Origin: Alphaproteobacteria bacterium
Lineage (GTDB): Bacteria > Pseudomonadota > Alphaproteobacteria > UBA8366
Assembly: GCA_029861675.1 (NCBI GenBank)
Contig: JAOTYV010000017.1
Span: 1-29,375, forward strand
Length of the DNA: 29,375 nucleotides
Direction: 5' to 3'
Position numbers and translations under genes: made by a program
Notes under the pieces: generated by a model
The model's database searches: none
What the model was told of the DNA's origin: nothing
Seen by the model: only the letters and a program-made list of their open reading frames with translations
In this document: positions 16,357-24,351 of the stretch, piece by piece
How the letters are laid out: each line of letters opens with the position of its first letter
How positions within the stretch are numbered: the first letter of the stretch is position 1

Positions 16357-16478
16357 CTCTCTTTGCTGTTACGCAAATACGTCGTCGCGAACCGTTTCGG
16401 TTCGCTCGGGATTTGCCCTCTCTTTGTTTTTGCGCAAATGCGTCGTCGCGAACCGCTTCGGTTCGCTCGGGATTTGCT
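16357..16478. repeat. Two tandem 61-bp stem-loop repeat units
   Basis: Units 16357-16417 and 16418-16478 have an exact period of 61 bases with a few substitutions. Each has a perfect 8-bp hairpin GCGAACCG / CGGTTCGC with a 3-base loop (16387-16405 and 16448-16466), enclosed by an outer GCAAAT / ATTTGC pair. The loop changes TTT to CTT while the stem is conserved. The second unit ends exactly where the ggt stop codon begins. It looks like a REP/BIME-type intergenic palindrome array between two convergent genes, where it could also act as a bidirectional transcript end. Confidence 0.85.
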
Positions 16479-18248
16479 CTAGTCCCCCATCACCACGCCT
16501 TCGCGCCGTGGGTCGGCGCCGCCGAGCAGACCCTTCTTCGTCACCTCGATGCCGTGCAGCCCGCTGGTCAGGTGGCGGATCTTCACTTTATGGCCCTTGG
16601 CTTCCAGCGCGTCTCGGAAGCGTTCGGCCTTGGTGTTCTTTTCCAGTTCGGCGCGTTTCGTGCGGCTGGCGAAATGGGGCAGCTCGATGGCCGACTGGAT
16701 GTCCATGTCCCAATCGAGCACCGCCACCACGGTCTTCGCCACATAGCCGGTGATCCGGATGCCGCCGGGCGAGCCGACGACGAGGCGGAGCGTGCCGTCG
16801 GGGCGGAAGACCAGCGTCGGCGACATCGATGATCTTGGCCGCTTGCCGCCTTCCGGCCGGTTGGCGACCGGGTCGCCGTGCTTGGTGGGGCGGAAGGCGA
16901 AGGCGACCAGATCGTCGTTCAACAGGAATCCCCGCACCATGATGCCCGAGCCGAAGCCGCGCCCGATCGAGGTGGTGAAGGAGACCGCGTTACCGGCGGC
17001 GTCAACCACCGACAGATGGCTGGTCGATGGCGGCTCCGGCGCATCGTCCGGTGCATGCCGCATCGCCTTTTTCATCGGCGGGGTGCCGGGGCCGGGCCGG
17101 GGCATCGCTCGATCGGGGTCGATCCGTTTGGCGCGCCGGGCGAGATACCCCCGGTCGAGCAATCCGGAGACCGGCACCGATACGAAGGCGGGATCGGCGA
17201 TGTAGCGGGTGCGGTCGGCAAAGGCGAGGCGGGACGCTTCGATGAACAGGTGCACCGCATCGGGCGAGTCCGCGCCGAGCGACCGCAAATCGAACGGCTC
17301 CAGCAGGGCCAGCGTCATGCCGAGGGTGATTCCGCCGGTGGTGGACGGGCCGCCGCCGCAGACACGGTGCCGGCGGTAGGTCACGCAGGCGGGTGCATTC
17401 TGGACCGCGCGATAGCGCCGCACATCCTCGATCGTCATCGGCGCGGGATGTACGACCGCGTGGGTGACCGCCTTGGCGATGTCTCGGGCGATCGGCCCTG
17501 TATAGAAGGCGTCCGCGCCGTGTGCCGCGAGCGTGCGCAATGTCGCCGCATAGGCCCGGTTGACCAGAAGGTGGCCGGCCGGCCAGGCCTCGCCGTTGGC
17601 GTCGAGCAGATAGGCGCGCGCGGCCGGTTCGCGCAGCCGCTTGCGGTTCCGGTTGATCTGTTTGTGCAGCCGCGGCGAGACCGCAAAGCCTCGCTCGGCC
17701 AAATCGATTGCCGGCTGGAACAAATCCTTCCACGGCAGTTTGCCATGCCGGCGATGGGTCAGCTCGAGCAGGCGCGGCACGCCCGGCACGCCGACGGTAC
17801 GGCCGCCGAAATGCGCCGCGCGCCGGCGCACCGGCGAGCCGTCGGCCTCCAGGAAATGATCCGGCCTTACTGCGGCAGGCGCCTGGGACCGGCCGTCATA
17901 GCTGTCGACCCGCCGGTCGCGCGCCGACCAGTGCAGCAGGTAACCGCCGCCGCCGATGCCGGAGCTTTGCGCTTCCACCAATCCCAAGACCAGCGATGCG
18001 GCGATGGCCGCGTCGATTGCGGAGCCGCCACTCTTCAAGATGTCGTAACCGGCGCGCGCCGCATGGGGGTTGGCGGCCGAGATCATGAAGGATTTGGCGC
18101 GGACCGCTTTCTTGGGCGTGAAGCCGGTATGCATTTCCGGCTGCGCCTGCGCGCGCGCGGCCATCGGCGCCGAGATGGCCGCAACAAGCAACGACAGCAG
18201 GGCTGTGAAGATTTTCAGCGTGTGAAAACGGGGACGGCAGATTGTCAC
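16479..18248 (-). CDS. ggt: Gamma-glutamyltransferase, secreted
   Basis: Hydrolyses or transfers the gamma-glutamyl group of glutathione in the periplasm after self-cleavage into two subunits. The 589 residues match family length. A Sec signal peptide is evident: basic N-terminus, LKIFTALLSLLVAAISAP, then a site near ARAQA. The nucleophile is Thr409 in PPSTSHLSVVD, which would be the first residue of the small subunit. Substrate-binding Arg120 (YDGRSQAP) and the oxyanion GSPGG motif are present. RSQAP replaces the usual RExAP, a conspicuous change in the glutamyl pocket region. GTG at 18248 is preferred because it gives a proper signal peptide and has GGAAAGAG upstream; a longer in-frame version would run into the divergent gene. 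Confidence 0.9.
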   Translation of the reverse strand: MTICRPRFHTLKIFTALLSLLVAAISAPMAARAQAQPEMHTGFTPKKAVRAKSFMISAANPHAARAGYDILKSGGSAIDAAIAASLVLGLVEAQSSGIGGGGYLLHWSARDRRVDSYDGRSQAPAAVRPDHFLEADGSPVRRRAAHFGGRTVGVPGVPRLLELTHRRHGKLPWKDLFQPAIDLAERGFAVSPRLHKQINRNRKRLREPAARAYLLDANGEAWPAGHLLVNRAYAATLRTLAAHGADAFYTGPIARDIAKAVTHAVVHPAPMTIEDVRRYRAVQNAPACVTYRRHRVCGGGPSTTGGITLGMTLALLEPFDLRSLGADSPDAVHLFIEASRLAFADRTRYIADPAFVSVPVSGLLDRGYLARRAKRIDPDRAMPRPGPGTPPMKKAMRHAPDDAPEPPSTSHLSVVDAAGNAVSFTTSIGRGFGSGIMVRGFLLNDDLVAFAFRPTKHGDPVANRPEGGKRPRSSMSPTLVFRPDGTLRLVVGSPGGIRITGYVAKTVVAVLDWDMDIQSAIELPHFASRTKRAELEKNTKAERFRDALEAKGHKVKIRHLTSGLHGIEVTKKGLLGGADPRREGVVMGD

Positions 18249-18296
18249 GGGGCTCTTTCCGGCGGGCGCGCGCCTATGCGGTTTGCACGTCAGAGG

Positions 18297-18334
18297 TATA
18301 ATCTTCGGCGTTAAGGAACCGTAAAAAAACGGTT
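18297..18334 (+). promoter_or_regulatory. -10 box and leader hairpin of enolase-superfamily gene
   Basis: TATAAT at 18297-18302 is a perfect -10 box; the -35 region is poor, which suggests an activator. The leader of about 50 bases contains AACCGT-A6-ACGGTT (18317-18334), a 6-bp hairpin with an all-A loop, ending 23 bases before the start codon. Confidence 0.45.
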
Positions 18335-18357
18335 GGCGCCGTCCAGGGAGAAATTGC

Positions 18358-19467
18358 ATGCGCATCGAAAAGATAGAAACCATTCCGGTTGTCATTCCGC
18401 TCACCCGGGTGTTCGGCGGCAGCAAGTATTCGGTGCCGACCCGGGCGACCGTGGTCACGCGTATTCATACGGAAGGCGGGCTGGTCAGTGAAGTCTACAA
18501 CGGCGACGACCGGAGCGGCGGGCCGGAAATTTGCAAGATCATCCAGGAGGAACTGGCGCCGCTGATCCTGGGCGAGGACGCGATGGCGGTCGAGCGGATC
18601 TGGGCGAAGATGTTCACGATCGCCCATCTGATCCGCGACCGCGCGCGGGTGATGGAGGCGATCGCCTGCGTCGATACGGCGCTGTGGGATCTGGTCGGCA
18701 AGGCGCTCGGCACCAGCGTTGCCAAGCTGTTCGGCGGCTATCGTGACCGCATGCCGATCATCTCGATCGGCGGGTATTACGAAGACGGCGTCACGCTGGA
18801 CGATTACCGCAAGGAGATGGAAACCCTGAAAGGGCTCGGACTCGCCGGGGTCAAGTTCAAGGTCGGCGGGCTCACACTGGACGAGGATTTCGCGCGGGTC
18901 GAGGCGGCGCGTGACGGCGCCGGGGCGGAATTTCTGATCGCCATCGACGCCAACCGTGGCTGGGCGACGGCGGATGCGGTGCGCTTCGCCCGCAGGGTCG
19001 AGCCCCTGGATATCCTTTGGTTCGAGGAGCCGTGCCATTGGTATGACGACTATCCGGGCAACGCCGAGGTACGGCGCGCGACGAGCATCCCCGTCGCATC
19101 GGGACAAAGCGAGATTTCCGGCCACGGCGTCAAGCGGCTGATCGCGGCGGGCGGTATCGATTTCTGCAACATCGACGCGTCCCATTGCGGCGGGCCGACC
19201 GAATGGCGGCGCATCGCCGGGTTGTGCGCCCTGCACGGCGTCCGCATGGCGATGCACGAGGAAGGCCACCTGTCGATGCACCTGCTGTCCGGCATCCCGC
19301 ACGGCACCTTCGTCGAATGCTTCGCCGACCCGGACCGTGACCCGGTCTGGCAGGCGATGTACGGCAACCGGCCGGCTATCGAAGGCGGCGAAATCGCGGT
19401 GCCGCAAGCGCCGGGCTTCGGCATCGAGCTCGATTGGGACATGGTGACGAAGTATCGGGTGGATTGA
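18358..19467 (+). CDS. Enolase-superfamily (mandelate racemase-like) enzyme
   Basis: A 369-residue member of the mandelate racemase/muconate lactonising enzyme group, most likely an acid-sugar dehydratase or racemase. It has an N-terminal capping domain (1-125) and a TIM barrel. The catalytic KxK is Lys166-Phe-Lys168 (VKFKVGG). Metal ligands Asp197 (IDANRGW) and Glu223 (FEEPCHW) are clear. The third-ligand region reads SGQSEISG (248-255) instead of the common xGE, so Glu252 or Gln250 takes that place. Asp273 (NIDASH) and His300 (AMHEEGH) fit the His-Asp dyad. GGGAGA lies upstream of the ATG. It diverges from ggt. The exact substrate cannot be read from sequence. Confidence 0.88.
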   Translation: MRIEKIETIPVVIPLTRVFGGSKYSVPTRATVVTRIHTEGGLVSEVYNGDDRSGGPEICKIIQEELAPLILGEDAMAVERIWAKMFTIAHLIRDRARVMEAIACVDTALWDLVGKALGTSVAKLFGGYRDRMPIISIGGYYEDGVTLDDYRKEMETLKGLGLAGVKFKVGGLTLDEDFARVEAARDGAGAEFLIAIDANRGWATADAVRFARRVEPLDILWFEEPCHWYDDYPGNAEVRRATSIPVASGQSEISGHGVKRLIAAGGIDFCNIDASHCGGPTEWRRIAGLCALHGVRMAMHEEGHLSMHLLSGIPHGTFVECFADPDRDPVWQAMYGNRPAIEGGEIAVPQAPGFGIELDWDMVTKYRVD

Positions 19468-19480
19468 ATCTGAGGCATCA

Positions 19481-19600
19481 CCCCCACCTAAATCCCTTTG
19501 ATCGCGATGAGCGATCAAAGCCATCAAGGGGGAGGACTTTGAGGTATAGCGCGAACACTTGTTCCCTCCTCCCTTGCGGGGGATGGTTAGGGAGGGGAGT
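19481..19600. repeat. Palindromic intergenic repeat element
   Basis: A perfect 10-bp hairpin CTTTGATCGC-GATGA-GCGATCAAAG (19496-19520) is framed by CCCCC (19481-19485) and GGGGG (19528-19532). About 30 bases later a C/T-rich block (19563-19573) faces a G/A-rich block (19580-19599), forming another foldback. The layout resembles mosaic extragenic palindromes common in alphaproteobacteria. It lies between two convergent genes and could also end transcription, although there is no T-run. Confidence 0.7.
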
Positions 19601-19651
19601 GAATCGAAGTATGTGCAGGTTTGCACTGCTCCCAATGGAGCGGTATTTGAT

Positions 19652-20320
19652 TTATCCCGGCAATAGATCCGCGAAGACGAAACCGTCGCGTTCGACGATC
19701 TCGCCGGGGGTGATGGGGATCGGGCGGACGAACATCGGGCCTCGATGGGCGAAGCTGTGGAATTCGCCGTTCTCGCCGCAGGGGTCCACGGTGTCGGGCA
19801 AATTGTCGAGGAATGCGGCATCGAACGCGCGGCCGGCGAAGGCCGGGTCGAGCTGTTTCGGATCGATGCAGGTGATGCGCGCGGCGAGCCCGGACGCCAC
19901 CATCTCGCGCGCCAGCTCGCCCGTATCCAGGCCCCAGAGCGGGAACACCGGTTCGATGCCGGTGCCGGCGAGGTTCTTCTCGCGGTATTGACGCACGTCC
20001 TCCAGGAACAGGTCACCGAAGGCAAAGGCGCCGACGCCGATTTTTCGCACTTCGGCCACCGCCTCGGCCATGCGCTGTTCGTAGGTCTCGTTGGGGCAGG
20101 GGTGCGGGATATGGACTTTGAGCAACGGCAGTCCCGCGGCCGCGGCCTGCCGGTCGAGCAGGCTTTCGCGCACCGCATGCATGGCGACGCGCGAGGCCGC
20201 CTCGTTGATCGTGGTCAGCAGGCCGATGATGTCGAAGTCGTCTTGCTGCCGCAGCCGATGCAGTGCCCAGGCACTGTCCTTGCCGCTGCTCCAACACAGG
20301 ATCAGTTTCGGTTTGGCCAT
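19652..20320 (-). CDS. PP-loop ATP-binding protein, DPH6-like family
   Basis: A 222-residue protein of the adenine nucleotide alpha-hydrolase (PP-loop) superfamily, the family annotated as diphthine-ammonia ligase-like or DUF71. The ATP pyrophosphatase loop is CWSSGKDSAWAL (9-20). Family motifs HIPHPCPNETYEQRM (70-84) and VGAFAFGDLFLEDVRQYRE (96-114) follow, and PCGENGEFHSF (about 180-190) is the hallmark C-terminal motif. Eukaryotic and archaeal relatives amidate diphthine on elongation factor 2. Bacteria lack diphthamide, so this bacterial form must act on something else that is not known. It is the next gene after the suf operon on the same strand, but a palindromic repeat separates them, so it is probably not part of that operon. 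Confidence 0.85.
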   Translation of the reverse strand: MAKPKLILCWSSGKDSAWALHRLRQQDDFDIIGLLTTINEAASRVAMHAVRESLLDRQAAAAGLPLLKVHIPHPCPNETYEQRMAEAVAEVRKIGVGAFAFGDLFLEDVRQYREKNLAGTGIEPVFPLWGLDTGELAREMVASGLAARITCIDPKQLDPAFAGRAFDAAFLDNLPDTVDPCGENGEFHSFAHRGPMFVRPIPITPGEIVERDGFVFADLLPG

Positions 20321-20329
20321 GCGCGTTAG

Positions 20330-20401
20330 TCCCGCGAATGCGGGAATCCAGGTATATCAAAAGTTTATGGATTCCGGATCGGTGCGTCGCACCGTCCGGA
20401 A
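20330..20401. repeat. Pair of palindromes, REP-like element
   Basis: TCCCGC-GAAT-GCGGGA (20330-20345) is a perfect hairpin of the kind seen in many scattered extragenic repeats. It is followed by a longer foldback: TTCCGGA-T-CGGTGCG, single-base loop T, CGCACCG-TCCGGAA (20372-20401), perfect except for one bulged T. The element fills most of the gap between sufA and the PP-loop gene. Confidence 0.75.
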
Positions 20402-20429
20402 AGACGAGAAATACCCCGCCCCGCGGCCC

Positions 20430-20765
20430 CTATACGTGGAAGGATTCGCCGCAGCCGCAGCGGCCTTTTTCGTTCGGATTGTTGAAGACGAAGCCGGATT
20501 GCAGCTTGTCTTCCTGATAGTCCATTTCCGAGCCGATCAGGAACATCGTGGCGGCCGGATCGATCAGGATGGTGACCCCCTTGTCCTCGACCAACTCCTC
20601 GAATTTCTTCTGCGCCTCGGCATATTCCACGTAATAGCTCATGCCCGAGCAGCCCTGCGCCTTGACGCCGACCCGGAGGCCGACAATCGGCTTTTCCGAC
20701 TGTGACATCAGGTGCTTAGCGCGTTCCGCCGCCGCGTCGGTGAGGGTCAACATTGGTGCTGCCAT
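20430..20765 (-). CDS. sufA: A-type iron-sulfur carrier SufA
   Basis: A 111-residue HesB/IscA-family carrier that receives [Fe-S] clusters from the SUF scaffold and delivers them to apoproteins. The three ligands are Cys39 (AQGCSGM), Cys103 and Cys105 (GRCGCGES), in the invariant C-x63-C-G-C layout. It is the last gene of the suf operon, 36 bases after sufT, and is named from that context; by sequence alone IscA or ErpA would also be possible. ATG at 20765 is the start. Confidence 0.92.
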   Translation of the reverse strand: MAAPMLTLTDAAAERAKHLMSQSEKPIVGLRVGVKAQGCSGMSYYVEYAEAQKKFEELVEDKGVTILIDPAATMFLIGSEMDYQEDKLQSGFVFNNPNEKGRCGCGESFHV

Positions 20766-20801
20766 GATGGTCTCTCTTGCCTTTAAATTCTGTTTTTCAG
20801 T

Positions 20802-21239
20802 CTACCATATATCGAGGGCGAATCGCGCATCTTCCGACATGCGATCCTTGGTCCAGGGCGGGTCCCAGACCAGCGCCACGGTCACTTCGCCGATGCCGTC
20901 CAGGGCCGCCACCGCCTGCCCGACCTGTCCCGGCATTTCGCCGGCCACCGGACAGGCCGGCGCGGTCAGGGTCATGCGGATCGAGACGTTGCCGTCATCG
21001 GCGATCCTGACTTCATATATAAGGCCCAAATCGTAAATATTTACCGGTATCTCCGGATCGTGAACGCTCTTCAAAGCCTCGATCACGGCCGCTTCGTCGG
21101 CGATGGCCTGTCCGGCCGGCAGGGGCGTCCCCACCTTGGCGATCAGGGTGTCGCCCTCGGCGGTCGCCGCGCCGGGCATGAAATCCTGGAGGCTCAGCCC
21201 GTCTTCGCCGTCGCGTTTGGGGGTATCGTCCGGCGTCAT
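20802..21239 (-). CDS. sufT: SUF assembly protein SufT (MIP18/DUF59)
   Basis: A 145-residue MIP18-family protein thought to assist maturation of iron-sulfur proteins. The domain is clear in VHDPEIPVNIYDLGLIYEV (59-77) and TLTAPACPVAGEMP (90-103) with the conserved Cys96. The first 50 residues, with a basic start and an acidic patch, form the SufT-type N-terminal extension. The ATG at 21239 lies one base after the sufU stop, and GGAGG sits 6 bases before it, inside the sufU end, so the two are coupled. Confidence 0.92.
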   Translation of the reverse strand: MTPDDTPKRDGEDGLSLQDFMPGAATAEGDTLIAKVGTPLPAGQAIADEAAVIEALKSVHDPEIPVNIYDLGLIYEVRIADDGNVSIRMTLTAPACPVAGEMPGQVGQAVAALDGIGEVTVALVWDPPWTKDRMSEDARFALDIW

Positions 21240-21240
21240 G

Positions 21241-21708
21241 TCATGCCTCCGTGCTGATCTCGTCCTCGCCCTCGATCGCCGCATTCAGCGTATGCCAGGG
21301 CAGGGTGGCGCATTTCACGCGCACGGGAAATTGCCGCACGCCGGACAAAACCTGGAGCTTCTCGATATCCTCGTCCACGTCGTCGCCCATGCCGTCGGCG
21401 CTGTCGTCGGTGCACATGCGCTGGAAGTCCTCGAACAGGCGCTGCGCCTCGGCGGCGGATTTGCCTTTGACGATCTCGGTCATCATCGAGGCCGAGGCCA
21501 TGGAAATGGCGCAGCCCTTGCCGACGAAGGCGGCGTCCCGGATCATTCCGTCCGCATCGACATCGATGTAGACGACAAGCTGGTCGCCGCATAGCGGGTT
21601 GCGGCCCGCGGCCTCGCCGCTGGGATGCTCCGGCCGGCGGAAATTCCGCGGTTTCTTGCCGTGGTCCAGGATGACTTCCTGGTACAGTTCGCGCAGTTCG
21701 TCGAGCAT
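21241..21708 (-). CDS. sufU: SUF sulfur-transfer/scaffold protein SufU
   Basis: A 155-residue NifU-N/IscU-fold protein. In Gram-positive bacteria SufU is a zinc-dependent sulfurtransferase that takes persulfide from SufS and passes it to SufBCD. The zinc ligands can be seen as Cys40 and Asp42 (NPLCGDQ), Cys66 (VGKGCAIS) and Cys133 (VKCATLPWHTL). The insertion between the second and third cysteines (FEDFQRMCTDD and following) is the SufU-type extension that distinguishes it from IscU. Its ATG shares one base with the sufS stop (TGATG). The absence of sufE here fits SufU as the SufS partner. Confidence 0.92.
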   Translation of the reverse strand: MLDELRELYQEVILDHGKKPRNFRRPEHPSGEAAGRNPLCGDQLVVYIDVDADGMIRDAAFVGKGCAISMASASMMTEIVKGKSAAEAQRLFEDFQRMCTDDSADGMGDDVDEDIEKLQVLSGVRQFPVRVKCATLPWHTLNAAIEGEDEISTEA

Positions 21709-22979
21709 CAGCCGAAAATCTCCTGCACCGTTTCGAGCGCCTGGACCAGCGTGTCCGCCTCGGCCCGGGTGTTGTAGAGGCCGAAGGACGCGCGCGCCGT
21801 GGCCGTGACGCCCATCCGGTTCATCAGCGGTTCGGCGCAGTGGTGGCCGGCGCGAATGGCGACGCCGGCGCGGTCGATGATCGTGCTGATGTCATGCGCG
21901 TGCGCCGCCTCCATGGCGAAGGAGACCACCGCCGCCTTGTTCGGCGCGGTGCCGATCAACCGGAGCCCGTCGATCGAGGCGAGACGCTGGGTCGCGTAGG
22001 TGAGCAGGTCGCGTTCATGGGCGGCGATGTTCTCCAGACCCAGTCCCGTCATATAATCGACGGCGGCGGCGAGCCCGATCGCCTGTACGATGGCCGGCGT
22101 GCCGGCTTCAAACTTCGCGGGCAGCGCGGCCCAGGTGGATTTCTCGAAGGATACCGAGCTGATCATATCGCCGCCGCCGAGGAAGGGCGGCATCGCGTCG
22201 AGCAGCGCTTCCTTGCCGTACAGCACGCCGATCCCGGTCGGGCCGTATAATTTGTGTCCGGTGATGCCGTAAAAATCGCAATCGATATCCTGCACGTCGA
22301 CCGGCATGTGCACGACCGCCTGCGCCCCGTCGATCAGCACCTTGGCGCCCGCGTCGTGGGCCAGCCGGGTGATCTCCTTGGCCGGCGTGACCGTGCCCAG
22401 CACATTGGACGTATGGGTCATCGCGACCAGTTTTGTGCGGTCTGTCAGCAGCGCCTTGTAGGCGTCGAGCAGGAATTCGCCGTCGTCGCTGACCGGCGCG
22501 ATCTTGAGCGTGAGGCCGAGTTCGTCGCGCAACATCTGCCAGGGCACGATGTTGGAGTGGTGCTCCATCTCCGAAATGATGATTTCATCGCCGGCCTTCA
22601 GGTTTTCGCGGCCCCATGTCCGCGCCACCAGGTTGATTGCTTCGGTGACATTGCGGGTGAAGATGATTTCCTTGCGGTCGCGGGCGTTGAGGAAATCCCG
22701 CAGCGTATCGCGCGCGCCTTCGTACAGCGCGGTTGCGCGTTCGCTCAGATAATAGGCGCCGCGGTGCACATTGGCGTATTCGGATTCATACACCCGGCAC
22801 ATCGTGTCGATGACCGCGCGCGGTTTCTGCGCCGACGCGGCGCTGTCGAGAAACACCAGCGGCTTGCCGTGGACTTCCAACGACAGCGCCGGGAAATCGG
22901 CCCGGATACGCTCGATATCGAAACCCGTGGCCGGGCCTGAATCGGCGGCATTGCGCGCCGGATTGCTCTGATCGTTCAT
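21708..22979 (-). CDS. sufS: Cysteine desulfurase SufS
   Basis: A PLP-dependent enzyme that releases sulfur from cysteine as an enzyme-bound persulfide. The 423 residues include YLSERAT, EHHSNIVPW (139-147), the Schiff-base Lys243 in TGHKLYGPTG, and the persulfide Cys381 in RAGHHCAEPLM, the group II (SufS/CsdA) active-site loop. An N-terminal extension of about 20 polar residues precedes the family start. The ATG at 22979 overlaps the sufD stop by 4 bases; the frame is open further upstream, but that lies inside sufD. It works with SufU and the SufBCD complex encoded by its neighbours. Confidence 0.95.
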   Translation of the reverse strand: MNDQSNPARNAADSGPATGFDIERIRADFPALSLEVHGKPLVFLDSAASAQKPRAVIDTMCRVYESEYANVHRGAYYLSERATALYEGARDTLRDFLNARDRKEIIFTRNVTEAINLVARTWGRENLKAGDEIIISEMEHHSNIVPWQMLRDELGLTLKIAPVSDDGEFLLDAYKALLTDRTKLVAMTHTSNVLGTVTPAKEITRLAHDAGAKVLIDGAQAVVHMPVDVQDIDCDFYGITGHKLYGPTGIGVLYGKEALLDAMPPFLGGGDMISSVSFEKSTWAALPAKFEAGTPAIVQAIGLAAAVDYMTGLGLENIAAHERDLLTYATQRLASIDGLRLIGTAPNKAAVVSFAMEAAHAHDISTIIDRAGVAIRAGHHCAEPLMNRMGVTATARASFGLYNTRAEADTLVQALETVQEIFG

Positions 22980-24334
22980 GTCCCCACCCCTGTATTCCCG
23001 GTCGCGCCGTCGTGCCGCCCGTCGGTCAGCCATCCCGCAACGATGTCGCGCAAGGCGTTTCGCATGGTCGGGCGCAATATTTCGTCGATCGTCTCGCCGA
23101 TGAATGCTTCGATCAAAAGACCGCGCGCCGTCTCCGGGTCGATGCCGCGCGCTTGCAGGTAAAACAGCGCGTCTTCGTCCAGTTCCCCCGCGGTGGCGCC
23201 ATGACCGCATTTCACGTCGTCGGCGTAGATCTCCAGCTCGGGCTTGGAGTCGATTTCTGCGCCGCGCGACAGCAGGAGCGTCTTGTTGACTTGATGCCCG
23301 TCGGTTTTCTGGGCGTTGCGTCGCACCAGGATCTTGCCCTGGAACACGCCGCGCGCTTGATCGTCGACGACGCCCTTGTAGACCTCGCGCGAGGTACTTT
23401 CCGGCGCGGCGTGATCAATCAGCGTGGTGTTGTCCGCGTGCTGTTTGCCGCGCAGCAGATAAGTGCCGTTCAGATGGCATTCCGCATGGGAGCCGAGAAT
23501 GCGGGCGATGATCTCGTTGCGCGCCATATGGCCGCCGATCTGCAGCACGAAGCTGTCATAGACCGCACGCGCCGCCAACTCGACGCCGGTCGTCGCGGTG
23601 TGCCAGGCGGCGGGGTGATCGTTCTGCAATTTGTAGTGCTGCAGCACGGCGCCCTCGCCGACCGAGGCTTCGACCACGGTGTTGGTGAAATAGGCGCCGT
23701 CGCCCGCGCCGACATGGCTTTCCAGGATGCAGCCATGGCTGCCCGGCTCGGCGATCAACAGCAGCCGCGGATGGAACGCCACGGGTTCGCCGCGCGCCGC
23801 GCCGATGGAGATCACATGCAGCGGCCGCTCCAGCGTCACGCCCTCGGCGAGATGGAGGTACACCCCGTCGGCGAGCTGCGCGGTGTTCAGGGCCGCAAGC
23901 GACGCGTCGCTTTCGCCCGCGATCCGGTCGAGATGAGTCTCCAGCAGGCCGTCCTGTGTCTCGAGCGCATCGGCGATCCCGAGGACGGTCGCGCCCTTGG
24001 GCAAATCCGCCAAATTCGAAAGGTCCGCCCTGAACCGGCCGTTCACCAGCACCACGACCGCGCCTTCGGCCGCGATGGCGGCGCCCACCGGCACGCTGTC
24101 GACCGCGGGCGCCTCCGCCAGCGCCGCTGCGGTGAAGCCGACCCGCGGCAAGCGGTTGAGGTTGGTGAATTTCCAGGATTCCAGCCGGGGCGTCGGCAGG
24201 CCGGCTGCCGCATAGCGGTCCCGGGCGGCGGCGCGGAGTTCTTGCAGCCAGCCGAGATCCTGCCGCGGCAATGTCGCGGCCACGCCGTCCAGGTGATCGG
24301 CGAAAGCGGTGAGGCGGGTGGATTTCGAAGCCAT
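22976..24334 (-). CDS. sufD: SUF scaffold subunit SufD
   Basis: A 452-residue partner of SufB in the SufBC2D scaffold, forming a right-handed beta-helix. Recognisable parts are RLESWKFTNLNRLP (57-70), the beta-helix core with HYKLQNDHPAAWHTAT, and the C-terminal signature DDVKCGHGATAGELDEDALFYLQARG, which contains the functionally important conserved His of the SufB-SufD interface (CGHGAT). ATG at 24334 is favoured because GGAGAG lies 9 bases upstream. A GTG at 24355 overlapping the sufC stop (GTGA) is the alternative and would add 7 residues. Confidence 0.94.
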   Translation of the reverse strand: MASKSTRLTAFADHLDGVAATLPRQDLGWLQELRAAARDRYAAAGLPTPRLESWKFTNLNRLPRVGFTAAALAEAPAVDSVPVGAAIAAEGAVVVLVNGRFRADLSNLADLPKGATVLGIADALETQDGLLETHLDRIAGESDASLAALNTAQLADGVYLHLAEGVTLERPLHVISIGAARGEPVAFHPRLLLIAEPGSHGCILESHVGAGDGAYFTNTVVEASVGEGAVLQHYKLQNDHPAAWHTATTGVELAARAVYDSFVLQIGGHMARNEIIARILGSHAECHLNGTYLLRGKQHADNTTLIDHAAPESTSREVYKGVVDDQARGVFQGKILVRRNAQKTDGHQVNKTLLLSRGAEIDSKPELEIYADDVKCGHGATAGELDEDALFYLQARGIDPETARGLLIEAFIGETIDEILRPTMRNALRDIVAGWLTDGRHDGATGNTGVGT

Positions 24335-24351
24335 GGGAATCCGCTCTCCGG

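Noticed and set aside
16878..18314. Long plus-strand open frame opposite ggt
   Set aside because: The minus-strand protein has all gamma-glutamyltransferase motifs; the plus-strand product is low-complexity, Arg/Gly-rich and unlike any family.
18274..20178. Long minus-strand open frame spanning the enolase-superfamily gene, the gap and part of the PP-loop gene
   Set aside because: It crosses two well-supported genes in other frames and a repeat element; no protein signature.
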